DNA of 64,000 bases from Amphiura filiformis (taxonomy: Eukaryota; Echinodermata; Ophiuroidea; Amphilepidida; Amphiuridae): positions 67,374,292 through 67,438,291 of the forward strand of contig NC_092628.1 in NCBI RefSeq assembly GCF_039555335.1, given 5' to 3'. The number at the start of each line of letters is the position of its first letter. The first letter of the stretch is position 1. A model generated the notes under the pieces. It made no database searches and had not been told where the DNA came from. It saw only the letters and a program-made list of their open reading frames with translations. The position numbers were made by a program, and so were the translations under genes. Shown here piece by piece: positions 34,480 through 49,100 of the stretch.

Positions 34480-37400
34480 GTAAATATCTAGTATTAATGT
34501 GATTAGGGCCGTTATTATGTCTATCTTGCCGAACATGTTGCCTATAAGATTAAGAAACTCATATAACAGAACCGCAATGCTAAGTGCAAAATGGGTTTGA
34601 ATATTGCAACATTGCGAGGTCGATTTTACCATTGGTGAACAATGGTGCAAGTTAAATTTTAACATTGAAATATACGAGTCAAATGTGACTTGCATTTCAC
34701 ATAATTATCATGTTCATTGTCATCGTAGTCATCGTCGTAATCATCATTAATCAGTTAGCTTTATATTCAACAAGCATTCAATGTAATGATATTGTGAACA
34801 CATATTGCAAGACGATTTGGTCGTCAGAAAGATTATTTTACTTTGGCCTTCCACTTATGTGACAATAGATGAATTCAATGCATTTGTCTGTCTTCCTTTT
34901 TTAAAAGATATCTAAGCCTGATATATGTAATAAGAGAAGAGATCTATTATAGCATTTGTAATTGTTTTTTATTTTTGGCAGGTTTCTGTATTGAGTATGT
35001 ATTTCCGTTACCACGCACATTCATCATAGATGGTAATGTTTATCCTCCACATGTATTCCTCACATCACAATCAACGGACATGATCATCGCTACCATCTAC
35101 ATTCCTGGTTTGAATTTTGAAGAGCAACACACGATTAACTCGGGTGAAAGTAAAGACGTGGTTCTCAGTCGGTTGGTGCTTTTAACGACAAGTGGTATAT
35201 TTGACAAGACAGTCATCATACGTGCTTCAGGTTAAATAGGATTTTCTCAGTTTTCATATTCTAATATTAAGGCGTTACTAATTTTGCTGCGCCAACAATT
35301 GCAAGTGACCAATTTACTTAAACTGCTGAATGGACAATTACTTGTACGTTGAATCGATTGGCAGACAGAAACATCATATTATTTAGGGTTTAGCAAATAC
35401 AGAGTAATATGTATGGAGTTGTAAGTAATACGGGTAGCTTTTATGGAGTTTAAAATAATGGCGGTGTTATCATTGATTCTAATTCCACATTATATAGATG
35501 ACTTTTTCATACGTCCTGTTTAGTCTAAACGGCGATTAGACTAAACAGGACGTATGGAAAACCGAACTGTAATCAATGTCAATGATTGCTTTGTATCTAC
35601 TTATATATAGGTCTTATAACTGTCATCAGTATTGACAACCCTTGGGGTGGTGGTGATGCATTCCAAGTTTTACCAACAACACAACTCGGTACCGAATATT
35701 ACGTACTCACATTACAGCAGTATTTTGGCGGATATCCATCATTCTTCAGTTTTGCAGCTCTATCTGAGAAAACCAGCGTGAATTTTACCACAAAGGCAGG
35801 AGAGTACCATGAGATTGTTTTAAATGCTTATCAAAGCTACCGTTTTGATGGTGCGTTATATGAAGACGTGACAGGGACGTATATACACTCCGACAAACCA
35901 GTTTCAGTAGTCGCTGGGACTTACACCCGTGGTCCAGGGCCGCCGTTTCATTGCTGCGATGACGGAGTTTTAGAGCATATTTCACCTGTCCGGAGCTGGG
36001 GATATAAATTTGTGCTTGCACCTTTTTCTGCGGTGACTTGTGGATATGCCTATCGCATTATCTCGTATGAAAACGCAACCATTATCCTATCACATTTGGA
36101 AGGTAGGAAACATAATATTGTCCATATTTCATTTAGGAAAGTATATAGAACCACACAAAACAGGGTTGAGTTGGGTGCTTGGATTTATTGGCGCTATACC
36201 GGTTGCCAGTAAGAACTAAGTCGAATCAAACCAACTGTACGTAATTTCGTCTGGGAACGGTCGGAGCTCGAACCCAGGCGGGACATCAGTGTTGCGAAGC
36301 AATTATAGACCCGCTACACTAACCCGCTCCCCCGGATGGGGCCAGGTGAAATAACAGAATTGTCATGATATATAAACACATACATAAACCATGTTTATTT
36401 TGGTTACTTTTCAGAACCAATTCAGCTTGAAGCAGGTGGTATTTATCATGGGGATATCACATCCAGTGTAATGATCATGATTTCTTCTACCAAGCCCATT
36501 GTTGTCGCCCAGTATATCAAATCCTTCACTACGTGCGGTATTATTGCTGAACCAGCTATGGTCATGGTCCCCGCCGTCGAGTCATTCTTCACCAATGTCA
36601 CTTTCCCGGTGTTTGAATTCACCATTGGTGGTGCCCGATATTATTTCATTAATGTTGTGATCAGTTGCGAATATGTTGACGGACTGATTCTTGATGATAT
36701 GGAACCAATGTCTGAATGGGATCATCTGCGAAGTGATGATAATAACACGTGCGTTGTTAGTGGACCAGTGGCAATTGGAACGCATTCGGTTGGTCATGCT
36801 GATCCTTCAGCCAAATTTGCCGTGTCAATCTATATGGTTTGCCAATGCTTATCTTCTTACGCATTCCAAGCAATAGCGGCCCCGTTTACAGGTAAGAATG
36901 ATCATTGTGAAAACAAATATGTGTGGACAAAATATGCTGGTAAAATTGTAATGAACAAGATAGCTTACTTTTCAGATGGTCGATGATCAGGAGGCGTAGA
37001 CGTATAAATTGAATTTGTGATTATACACTAAGCCAAAAAAGAAACTTGAACAAGGTCCTTGCACAGATGATAGTTCCCAAAGACTAGTGGAATAGTGTGG
37101 AACAATACCTGTTTTTTAAAGAAAGTCCGTAAAAACGGAAAGCAGCACCGTTTTGTAAATTGTCATCTGTTCAACGATTCTCACAGATTTCTTATGCTGG
37201 GTGCCAATTATTGGGCAGAGAATGTGGTCCAGGAAGCTGTTCAATATTCAGTGCATTTTGATGTGGTGTCAGTTGGACAACTGCTTGGTTACTGACATGT
37301 GTATAGAGTAGAGTATTGAGGCAATCCTGTGGTAATTTTGGTTAATTTTGATGGACAGGATTTTAAGATAATAATATGACCTTGTGAAAAATGGTAAGTT

Positions 37401-40400
37401 TCTTTTTTGGCTTAGTGTATAGTTCTTTAACTATTGGCTTTATAAAGATGGTTTTTATAACCTAGTTGCTACCTCAGTTTTCAATCTATAGAATGTTTTT
37501 AATGCACGTGGACATCGCATTGCTATATCTTGTCATTTATAGCTTCGATCAACTTCGAAGTTTCTGCAATGTCCGTTTATGAATCTTCGGGTACGGCTTC
37601 TGTGGCAATTACTAACAAAGGCCCAGGGACTGGAACTGTGTGTAAGTACCGGTTAATATAATTCTTAATAGTCGGGACAGATGCCTGATTAAGTCAATAA
37701 AGTTTGATGTTTGGTCCATGTTAAAATGTTCTCCCGTCGGATTTATCAGTCTTGAGTTCAAAATCTTTGATGAAAACCATTGTTTGACAGAATCTCCTTT
37801 GCTCTTCTTGACTCCCTGCTTGTTCTTGAATAAGTTGATACTGGTCGCACCGTACCGAAAGTGACTATGTCAAAAATGTTTAAACAGATTTTTGGACTGG
37901 AGAATCAGATTCTTATCAAAACAAAACATATCATTATGGTATTTTAGGGCTTACATGCCCTGATAACTCTTTTAAGATACATTGTTTTGCAACGGCACAA
38001 AGGGCCCTCAACCTGTCGAGAGGACATCCATCCATTGAGTTATTTTTCATTCATTTTATATTGGTTGTGTCGTTACCCAGGGCCGGATTTACCATAGGGC
38101 CAGATGGGCCAGGGCCCAGGGCCCCAAATTTTTAGGGCCCCCAAAATTGCCCTGTGTTGTGTGCATCTTCCATTTTAGCCGAAAAACACCATGTTTTGTT
38201 TTGGGCCAAAATAGCCTACAAAAATTGGCCTATTAAATAGCGAAGTCAGTTCGGTCTAAAATTTCGCGCAAATGTCCTGGTAAAATTTACAACTGGGCCA
38301 CTTGAGTGCACATGCCTTCCTCACGGTGCGTTTGGGGCCTCCAAATTTTAGCCTGGCCCAGGGCCCCCAAAACGGTAAATACGGCCCTGTCGTTACCTCT
38401 TATAATGCAAGGAGAGAGCTGCTGGTTGGCCTTTACAAGTGCAGACGTTTCATATAGCCTAATATTCAATCAATTGCGCGGGGCAATTATTTTTATCAGG
38501 TTTGCACGTAATATAGTGGTCAGTTATTAAATATAGCAACAGGATCATGTCACGATTTTTTTTACTACAGATTTTCGAGTGATACCCGAAACAGCAGTTG
38601 AATATGAAGATTACAATGAGCGTTCAGGATCTGAATTGATAATACCATGTGGAAAAAATCTAGTCGACATAGAACTTATTGATGATAACATATCTGAACC
38701 TGATAAATACTTCGTTGTGGAGATAACGGGTGTACAAGTTGGTAGTGGATGTACGAAAACCACCGTTACAATTTTGGATGACGATCGTAAGTCAATGCAA
38801 TTGAAAATTGTGTGTTACATTAACAAATAATATGGGTTTGCTCATTGAAAATTTATAAACTAAATTAATCAAACATGCGAATAATGGGAAATCTCTCAAG
38901 TAGAAAGCACTTAATAAGAGGTTTTTGGATATTTTATTTACTAACCCATTTGTAGTAGGTAAATGGATAGTTATCTACTTTTTAATTGCAATTGTATTGC
39001 CCACTATACAGCATTCGTCGTTTTCAACCAAGATACTGTATCAACTGTGGAATCTTCTGCTAATGTTTCATTACTACTCAACAACACCGGCTCTGGGAAT
39101 GCTACCGTTTGTAAGTAATGAAACAGATAATTATTTTTAGGAGAATATAATTTGCAAACCATGTTACTGTTCAGAAAACAAACACTTGTAAGTTGCGACT
39201 GTTAAGTATATTCACTACCAGATTCCCCCAGAGGTTTACTGTTACCAAACTACTTCATTGGTATTGTAGAGTACCTATGTGGGTACTCTAGAGTATGTAT
39301 CTAAATTACATGTACAGTACAGTACAGTAAAGTACAGTACAGTACAGTACAGTACAGTATAGTACAGTACATACACTGGTACTGGTACTGGTACATATAC
39401 TGGTACATATACTGGTACATATACTGGTACTGGTACTGGATTGGTACTGCACTCGTTAGTAGTTGGTAGTTAGTAGTTGGACAGCAGCGTACCTCTGGGT
39501 TCGGCAGTCATTAATTTTGTATTTCAATCGTTAATTCCGCTGTATAGCCTATAGAACTACTTAACTTGCATCCAATGCAAATAGTAAATAGTAATAAAAT
39601 CAAAACCAAGTTACGGTTTGATCAGCTCGTAATCGGCAGGCCTTTAACATTAATATTAATATATTTTCTTTCGAGAATTGTCAAAAGTATCACGAACTAT
39701 TAATTCAAGTCCTGTACTTCGTCTACTGTATTTAACACACATGACCAGATATGTCGCTTAATAATAATAATAATAATAAAATGCATTTATAAAGCGCATC
39801 AAACTAAAAGGTCACTATGCGCTGAACAACTTAATCACTCTTAATGTGGGTATATTTTTCGGCGTAGTGGTAAAAGCGTAAGATTTCCTGTCGATTACGA
39901 GCTGATCAAAGTGTAGTTATGTTTTTTATTCTAAGCACGAACTTTTAAACAAAGTAAAGTAAATCTAGCAAAACCAAACATTGAAACAATTTACAACTAC
40001 TAGTTAATAAGGGACACCTCCGTAGAGGGCGCCCCAAAACCTTACAAAAGGGCCAAATTTTCTTTGTTTGCGAGTTACGAATTGTAACACAATCTATAGA
40101 CTCAGCACAATGTCAAATTTTTCTGCAGACTTTCAGAAAATTCAGAGCTTTACAATAAAGGTCAATAGAGAGAAAACTAAACAGCAATTTAACACGTAAA
40201 ATCTCTATATCAAAGTATTCGCTACTTGCACGGTTCCGCCATTATGCACTATGTGGGAGAGCCTCGAACTGGCAGCATACATGAATGGGAATTGAACTAG
40301 TCATAACGTTCTGTGTAAGGTTACATAATTCTTCCTTTCATGTATGCTGTCAGTTCGAGGCTCTCCCCGCACATAGTGCATAATGGCGGAACCGTGCAAG

Positions 40401-43132
40401 TAGCGAATAGTATCTTCAACGATGCAGTGATAATTAGTGGACATTGATTGATGTACTCGTTAAATTGAAATAAAAAATAAAAGCACAAATGAGTGACTTC
40501 AAGTACTTCTAATTATCATTCGGTATATGATACGGGGTGATACAGAAAGCTCAAACGCAATGAGCCAGATATAATGGAACTTCTAAAAAAAAAGTATGTC
40601 AACTTCAACGATACAATGATAATTAGTGGACACTCATTGATGTATACTCGTTAAATTGAAATTGAAATAAAAGCACATATGAGTGACTTTCAAGTGCTTT
40701 TATTTAATTAGGCTCATTCAATATACAGAAAGCTCACAAACTTAATGAGCCAGATATAATGAAACATGCGCGGACTTTCTATTCATTCAGCCAATGAATC
40801 GATCGATTAAATTGTTGGGGGATAATTCGTGATAGATTTACTATATTGTTTTTGTTTTGTTGTTGTTGTCATTGTTGGTTTTGTTTTGCTTTTAATACAA
40901 ACAAGATAACTTCTTAAAGGAGGATTTCGTGATCCTAGCATCCTCTTTTTATGACATGTTTCAGTACATATCCACGAAAAAAGCCTATTCCCAAAATTTC
41001 AGTTGATTCCGATTTTGCGTTTGTGAGTTATGCATGATTATGTGTATTACACTGCTCCATAGACAATACGTTGTAATTTCGTTCTGGTGCACCAGAACGA
41101 AATTCAAATTTCACGATATCTTAGCTAAACGAATTAATCTGCAAGAGATATTTTGTACATAAACATTATGTAGCCAGAGGTTTCAGCGATATAAAAATCT
41201 CAACTTTTTTTGAGAAAAGTGGGGGGGATGAGGCTGTGAAATGCCCCTTTAACGTTGCTGTGGTGTTTTCCTGAAAAGGGCGAAGATATTATTGATCACC
41301 TAGTAATATGTATGCTCTTTCAAACATGAAGTTTAACAACAAGCACCACATAATGTGTGGATAAGTCTAATATAGCATAACCATGAATAGTTTCAACAAC
41401 TTTAGTACGCATAACCCGTCTTGAAGAAATTGTTGTTGATACATTTCTGGATTTCATGAAAAAACGGATAAATAAGAAAGAAAGAGTCCCTCTGGCTTGA
41501 TCATTAACCATACTTTTTTTAATTTTTTTTCTAAAGTGCTACGAATGGTAAGCGATTCAGCAATTGCAGGTGCTGATTTCATAATCGATGACGAACCCGT
41601 CTTTTTACCACCTCACTCCGACAGACAGATTTTCATTGCAATAGTGGATGATATTGAATTTGAAATGACAGAGCATTTTAATGTTACCATATATGGAAGA
41701 GATGTTGGAATCGGGATCACGACAACTGTGATTTCTATTTTAGACGATGACCGTATGTTTCTAGTATTATTTAGTATCTGTTTCTTTTACTTCTTTTTTC
41801 AAATAAAAAAAATCATTCGCGTGCAGTGGCGTAGATTTCTTTTTGACATTGGGGGATGAAGTTGGAAAAAAATCTTGAAGTATAGTCAATCCAGCACCCT
41901 TTGGCGACAGAATTAGTTTATGATATAAATTTTTGCTATTTTGAAGCTAAACTGATGAAATATGGTGTAAAAGTAGATTAAATGCGCGCGAAGCGCGCGA
42001 AAATTTGCACTTTTGGGGCTAAAATGGGCAAATATGAGGTTAATTTGGTCAGAAACCCATTATCAGGCGTCAACATTGGGGGGGGATGATTGTATGGACC
42101 ATCCCCCCCTGGCAAAATATTGGGGGGATAAATCCCCCCATCCCCCCGGGATCTACGCCTATGTTCGCGTGATCACTGTTAAAGAAAGATTTTGCTTTTT
42201 AGTTTCTATTGTGTGGTTCTTGAATGTAAGCTGTATGGCTTTGGCAATGCATTAACGCTTCCACGATGTTCTGACTAAGCTGTTGTTTGGCGTGTAGACA
42301 TTTTTCTGTAAATGTGGAAGTTGCAAGCTGGAAGCACAAATTCTCTAATTCCCATTGAATATTTGTATCCAAATTGTGTATTCCAATATTTCTGTACAGC
42401 TGCGATTGACTTCTATGATGAAAGTATTTCTATTAGAGAGGCATCCGGGACTGCAACAATCAAATTTATTAACATTGGCAATGGTGGCGGTATCGTATGT
42501 AAGTAAACGAATAAACAGGACATAATAACACTCCTGTCGTATTTTAATATTTAAGTGACAAAGTCATTGGATAGGGGCCTACACACAGTGGTCTGTTGAG
42601 ATGGATAAGCAATATGACTCATTCAGGGTCTCATCAGTTCTCACAATTTCTTGTTTAAAAAAGAACCACTAACCGCGAAATGTGGATATCCAATTATTTA
42701 CCCCACAGGGCTACAAAGAACCACTAACCGCGAAATAATTATGGATATCCAACAAGCTTACACTATAAATTAGCCCCCGATAGAGGGCAGGGCCTGAAGA
42801 ATGGATAAAAAGTTTTTAAAAAATCATTAAGGTTATTATTGCTTTCTTGCCCCAGTATCAACAAAAAACATCAAGGCCGCAGGGCCGGCAGGCCCGAGGC
42901 GGGTGACTCCCATGCGACGACTAAACACTCCAAATGGGACCCTGCAGGGCAAGAAAGCAACAGTAACCTTAATGTAACATTGACTAAAATTAACCATATT
43001 TACATTTTAACCACTTTTACTGATTTAAACATATGTTAATATTACGAATGAGGATAGGGTGTATTATTATTATTATTATTGTTATTATTATTATTATTAT
43101 TATTAGTGTTATTATTATTATTATTATTATTA

Positions 43133-43166
<34 letters not shown>

Positions 43167-46100
43167 GTTATTAATATATCATCATTTATAGCTTTTAAAA
43201 CTCTGCCTATGACATCGGCCACTGCGACTGACGATTTCGAGGTTGTACTGCCTACATTCATCCCTGTATCAGGTACGTCATCCGTCCTATTCTATGTGAC
43301 TATCATCGACGATCTTGTTGCTGAACCAGATGAACAATTTGGTGTTGAGATTACTGGAACATCAGTCATCGGCGGATATCAAGTTATTAATATTACGATT
43401 ATGGATGACGATCGTAAGTATTATGTAGAGATAGTTAGTGAATATTGAAAATTATGCTTAATGGTCAAACATCATTGAAGGAGTAACGTATTAAAATGGA
43501 TTTTAACGGAAGAAGGTGTGCTTCTCTCATTTACGGAATTCAGAATTCCTCGTTATATTTAAATATAGCGCCAACTATTTAATTGCGTATAAAAGCAAAA
43601 CAAAGATCGACTTCTTAAGAGTGAACTTATCGTGACAGCAAATTGAGGAGCGTAGAAATACAGTAATGTGCCCTATCTTTAACATGCATGTATAATGTAT
43701 AATGCAAATTAGCATATTATTTATTTGACTTCGCGTTACGTCATTATGAATGGGTTATGGTCGGATGTGGTTAAGTGTTTAACTTATGATCGTGTCACTT
43801 CATGTCGGAGTGCTTCAAAGAGCACACGCTAATTTAACCAACCCAGACTCCTTATTAAAATGATCATATTAATAATTCTACATCTGGTCTTAAAATAATC
43901 ATATCAATCATTTTAGTGCGGTGACAGCGCCATCTGTTGTTATTAAGTTTATGTTGTTATGTTTTTTGATACTGGGCTCCCAGCCTGTCAGGGCTTAAAG
44001 ATTCGTAACCTTAACTATGTGTAATCTTTACCTTAACCTTAACTATGCGTAACCTTAACTCTCACTGATGTCCTTTTTACCATGTTTACAAAAATTGGGT
44101 TATATCCAAAAAACGCTGTGTAACCTTATGTTAACGACAACAGATCGCGCTATCACTGCACTAAAATGATTGATATGATCATTCTAGTTAGGTGACTAAC
44201 ATTTCACAAATGTAAACGTTTTACTTTTGAATGTTTAATTTGCATCCGATTATCCTGTCCTGGGTTGACAATTATTGTTTATGATGATTCGGTGGGGGTT
44301 TCAATAATCAAGTTGACATGAGGTATACATTATGTTTGCTGAGTGTGCCAATTTTTTGAATAGGTAATAGACTAATTACACAGGGAACTATGCCCGGGGA
44401 ACTATGATTATTAATAACAAAATTATCTTATGAGCCTGGGACATGATGTTACTAACAGAGATATTCATTCCACCATATCCACCGAAGCTTCCATCAATTT
44501 TGTCACCGAAATCAGTGTAGTAAGAGAATCTGTTGGAGTAGCTCTTCTATTCCTGTCGAACACAGGCTCTGGTAACGGGACTGTTGGTAAGTAGCAATCC
44601 ATCAGGATGAATAAAGATAAGGTGAATCAATGGGATTGAAGGTATCACCTGTGGTGAACTGATATCATGCGCGTATTCCAGTACTTACAGCTATTTACAA
44701 TGGCGGAATAATGGAAATCCGTTTGAACTTAGAGATGAAAATACTTTAGTCCACGAAGATGCCTTCAAAATGGTCGCCAATGGTTTAGCCTTTAGAATGT
44801 CCCCAAATAGTTTAATTGGTTCTTGCGACGTAGGTTACGGAAGAAGGTTGCATGGAAGTGGCGCCTGGTCGAAAATGATAAAGATGGTCGTCGTCTTGCA
44901 AGGATTGGGGCACTCGGAAATTGCAATAATAAGACATACTGTCATTTAAACACATGATGAATACAAAATACAATATTTTTGGTGTGGATCAAGGTCATCT
45001 AGTGCCCTATGATATGGGGTAGCCACGTGACCTTTCGTTCTTCTGAGTCACCAGACTTTAAAGGACGTTTGTCTTCTAAGGCTGGTGATTTCTGCCCTCC
45101 GACACATCCATGAATTATTATCCCACCACCATTTTTCTGAAACCAATCAAATCATTTGGCGCCCATTGTAAAGACATCTGGACATTTTGTGGACTTCCAA
45201 GTCCACAAAATGGTCAGATGCCTTTACTACATCGCTGAAGTTTCTTTGTCTCTGCATTCACGGCTGGTCATTTCCTCCACCCGACACATTCATGAATTAT
45301 TCTCTCACCACCATTTTCCTGATTTCTTGAAGAAACCAATTAAACCATTTGGCGACCAAGGCATCTGGACATTGTGTGGACTAAATTTTCTTTGTCTTTG
45401 CGTTCAAACTGATTTCTATTATTCCGCCATTATTAGCAAGGGAATGCGCGTATGATGTCACCACGGGTGACACCTTCCATCCCATTGATTAGCCTAATCC
45501 TACTCTTTTCATCCAAATAACATTGCCAGCTAGTATGTAATGTCAAATCAAGAGGATATTTAATGACTGTTCAACATAATTATATAGTTTGCCGAATTCG
45601 TTCTCCTTCTTTCAGCGATGTTGCAATACTCTTGGCTAGTCTTCGTAAATCAGAGATGACAGCCTTGTTACTATCGTTGTAGAGATAACAGACTTCCTGA
45701 AACTTACTTTAAATATCACTACGGATATGTTTACATAACAAAGTGTCCTAAATCATGTGTTCGCGGGGCCATTATATAACTTACTAATAATTGTTAGAGA
45801 AAAATATGTACCTTGAGTTAACCATATTACTGTTTCTATTCAGCTGTAGAGGCAACCGATGATTCCGCAAATTCCGTCATCGACTACGATATAAATAGTC
45901 TTGCTAACGTATCACTCGGTCCTCATAGTAATGGACATGCGCCTGTTCATATAGTGGATGATGCATACGGTGAATACGATGAAAAGTTCTACGTGGAAAT
46001 ATCAGGACCAGATGTTGGCAATGGAACAAAGCGTATTACAGTGATAATACTTGACGACGACCGTATGTAGTATACATATAAAATTTATTTCCAATAATTA

Positions 46101-49100
46101 TATGTAAAACTGTGCCATTTTAAAGAAAAGTTGAACGATGATGGTGCTATTTATTTTAAATCTTGTGTGCATCTTTACGAGCGGTAGATACTTGTATAAT
46201 GGTATTAGAACATCAAAAAAAAATTAAAAAAGACTAACTAATGGGAAGGAAATTTTCAAAAACCTTTTATCATGAAATGTAAGGAATAACTTTAAGAGAT
46301 ATATGTAAATAGCGCCCTCTATTTTCACACAAATGTACGGTTTATATAATAAAAATCACAAACAAGCAGAAAAGGTGATTACGCAAATCTATGTTAAAAA
46401 TAGCTAAAGAAATATATGTGAATATTAGGGTGATAGCTGACGGTGTTGTCCAGGTCTAGAATTTAACATTATATAATGTTTTGTGAGAAAAAAATCAATA
46501 AATGATCACATCAAACAACCGTGTCTAGGATTGATCAAAGTAAGCCCCAAGTTAATCTATGTCTATAGCTCATGATGCAGTCATGTCTACAGTAGAAGTC
46601 ATCTCGACCTTTGCAGGACTTAACCCCATTAAAAGCTATTAAACCAAGATAACACTCATTGAAACAGCTCAACTGATTAAATCGGATCTTCTCTGGTTGT
46701 GCACAAGTGTCTGTTTTCATGTGCGATATCGCAATAAAGCTGGTATTCATAGCTTCAGTTGGGTAACCGATTATAAAGGAAACGAAAGGAAACAATGGTA
46801 TGTGTACCTTTGTTCACGAAATGAGACAATGGCGTGCTTTTTGTAAACCAGCATTCTTGAAAATGAGCAACATAATGATTGTTGACTTAACACGGTTTGG
46901 AAATAATTTCTTCATATTTTTGGTGTTATCTGTCGTTTACATATCCTTCCTAAAACACAAAAGTGCGACCCTCTCCAAACACCTAAATTAGCTAAAAATT
47001 TAGGACATGTTACAAAACTATATTGTCTAGAATTTTAGAAGAGTACTTTTAATATTGGCCGGTTATTTTTTCACACAGCGACGTTAACTAGGCAATGTAC
47101 TATTACCTATAACATTAACTAAAACACCAAAGTACGAATATTTCCAAACATCTAAATTAGCTAAAAATTTAGGACATGTTAAAAACTATATTTTCTAGAA
47201 CTTTAGAAGAGTACTTTTAATATTGGCCGGTTATTTTTCACACAGCAACGTTAACTAGTCATATCCCCATACTTTTAACGTAGGGCTATTTGTAGAGGTC
47301 ACGCGTCAATGGGAAAGAGCACTGTGTATTGTGTATAGGAAAACGGACAGTAACTGCAGTATGAAGTTTCATTTCTATTATCATAACATAATTCTAACCT
47401 AAAAGCGGGAATTATGCTATTATGAAGAAAGGTAAAAACTAGTATAGAAAGGATAAACATGGATAGATTTAGCTGATCATGAACAACTATTAAAAGCTAT
47501 TAAAGTCCTGAAGTTCTTTTTCTTGTATCACAAAGGTTCGTTAGAGGAAGAATGCATTGTGTCTCTTGACAAAGCTTATGATTTTGAGTCTGATTTGAAC
47601 TTAGCAGCAGAAGATCAGATTGCACAACTGGAAAATATAGCAAAAGTAAGTTGTACCAATATCAATCTGTGTTCCTTTACAGTTTTCTCAAGGGTTATAT
47701 AGGCCTACATGTACATTATCTAGCTCACGAGGTGAACCAGTTTGTCTGGAGTATACAGCTTTTCAATACTTTCAACTCAGCTATTTTTAAACACAACTTC
47801 AACACTCTTTTTTTCTAAGCTGGTAAAAAGTGGGCTCAGTATTTTTGGCAACGTAGGAATACGTTTTTAAAGAAGTTAACTGTATTATATGAGGGGTATA
47901 TTTTCCGTAGGGTTTATAATGTTTGAATCACAGCACGGTGGCATTGCCTAACAGATAGGGCGTTCGACTCAAAAACACGAGGTTGTGGGTTCGAGTCCTG
48001 ACAGGACTAACATGTTACGTCCTTGGGTAAGACACTTTATTTCGCTTATCCCACTTCACCCAGTTGTAAAATGGGGGATGTTAGGGCCCGGGGTTAGGGC
48101 GTAGTCAGATTAGCGCCGTTTTGGCTGCTAGATGGTGTTATATATCCTAGTGGCTGCGGAATAAATGTAAATCACTTTGATATCCGTTTAATTACCGATC
48201 TAAGGCACATCATAATCTATTTCGTGCAGGAGTTAGTTGAGAATATTCTAAACCGTGTCACGGATGGCGATGACAGAGTAAAGGTAGCATGGTGTACAAC
48301 GGAAGTGATGATTGCCTTGGCGTACCATATACCCACAGGAGATGAGCTTAGAATATCGCTGACAGATAGGGTTCCGGGTGCGTATCCAGCTTCTCCTTTT
48401 ACTTCATTATTTTTGCAAAATTTCTTTTTAAGTCCGTCAGTAAAGTAGATACTATCGCTAGGCTAACATTTTTTCATATTCTTTGAAACCCATGGTCGAA
48501 CCATGATTATAATCCGTGTCATTTTACATTTTGTTTACAGTGTTTGCTGCAGTAGCAAAAAGTTTAGTTTCAGATATGTTTGGTGATAATATAACTATTA
48601 TCATCAATAGTGACAACCAGGATGGACCTTCAGTGAAGATTTTGGGTCAGCAACTTGAAGAGTTTGGCACAGGTATTTTCCTTTAGTTTCTGTGCGCTTA
48701 CTACTCTGATGTTTCTGTCCTGCGTCTATACCGATGGGTGGTTTAAATACCGCCCCTGACGGTTCGTCCCTGATGTACTAAGACGCTATAAACATGGCTA
48801 AAGAGCCCAAACGTATCAATGTAATTGTAGGACCATCCTTTACACTCATTTTGAGGATACAAATTATACAACCTATACATTGCCCGGAGGTACGGTATGC
48901 TATCAAAGTCGAATGGGTAAAGGGGTGCTTGCCACCCAGAAAGTGTTATAATAAAAGCCAAGAATATGATTTTGAGTCTTTATTGGACGAAAGTTCATTT
49001 TTTGCATATCTACAATGTAAGCTACTGTACGTAGTTTACAAAATGTCTCATTTGAAAGGTTTGCGGAGATTATAACATCATTGTGACGTCATACGAGGCA

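Noticed and set aside
45156-45455. 99-codon open frame
   Set aside because: Lies wholly inside the inverted-repeat element 44627-45488 and covers inverted copies of the same non-coding sequence.
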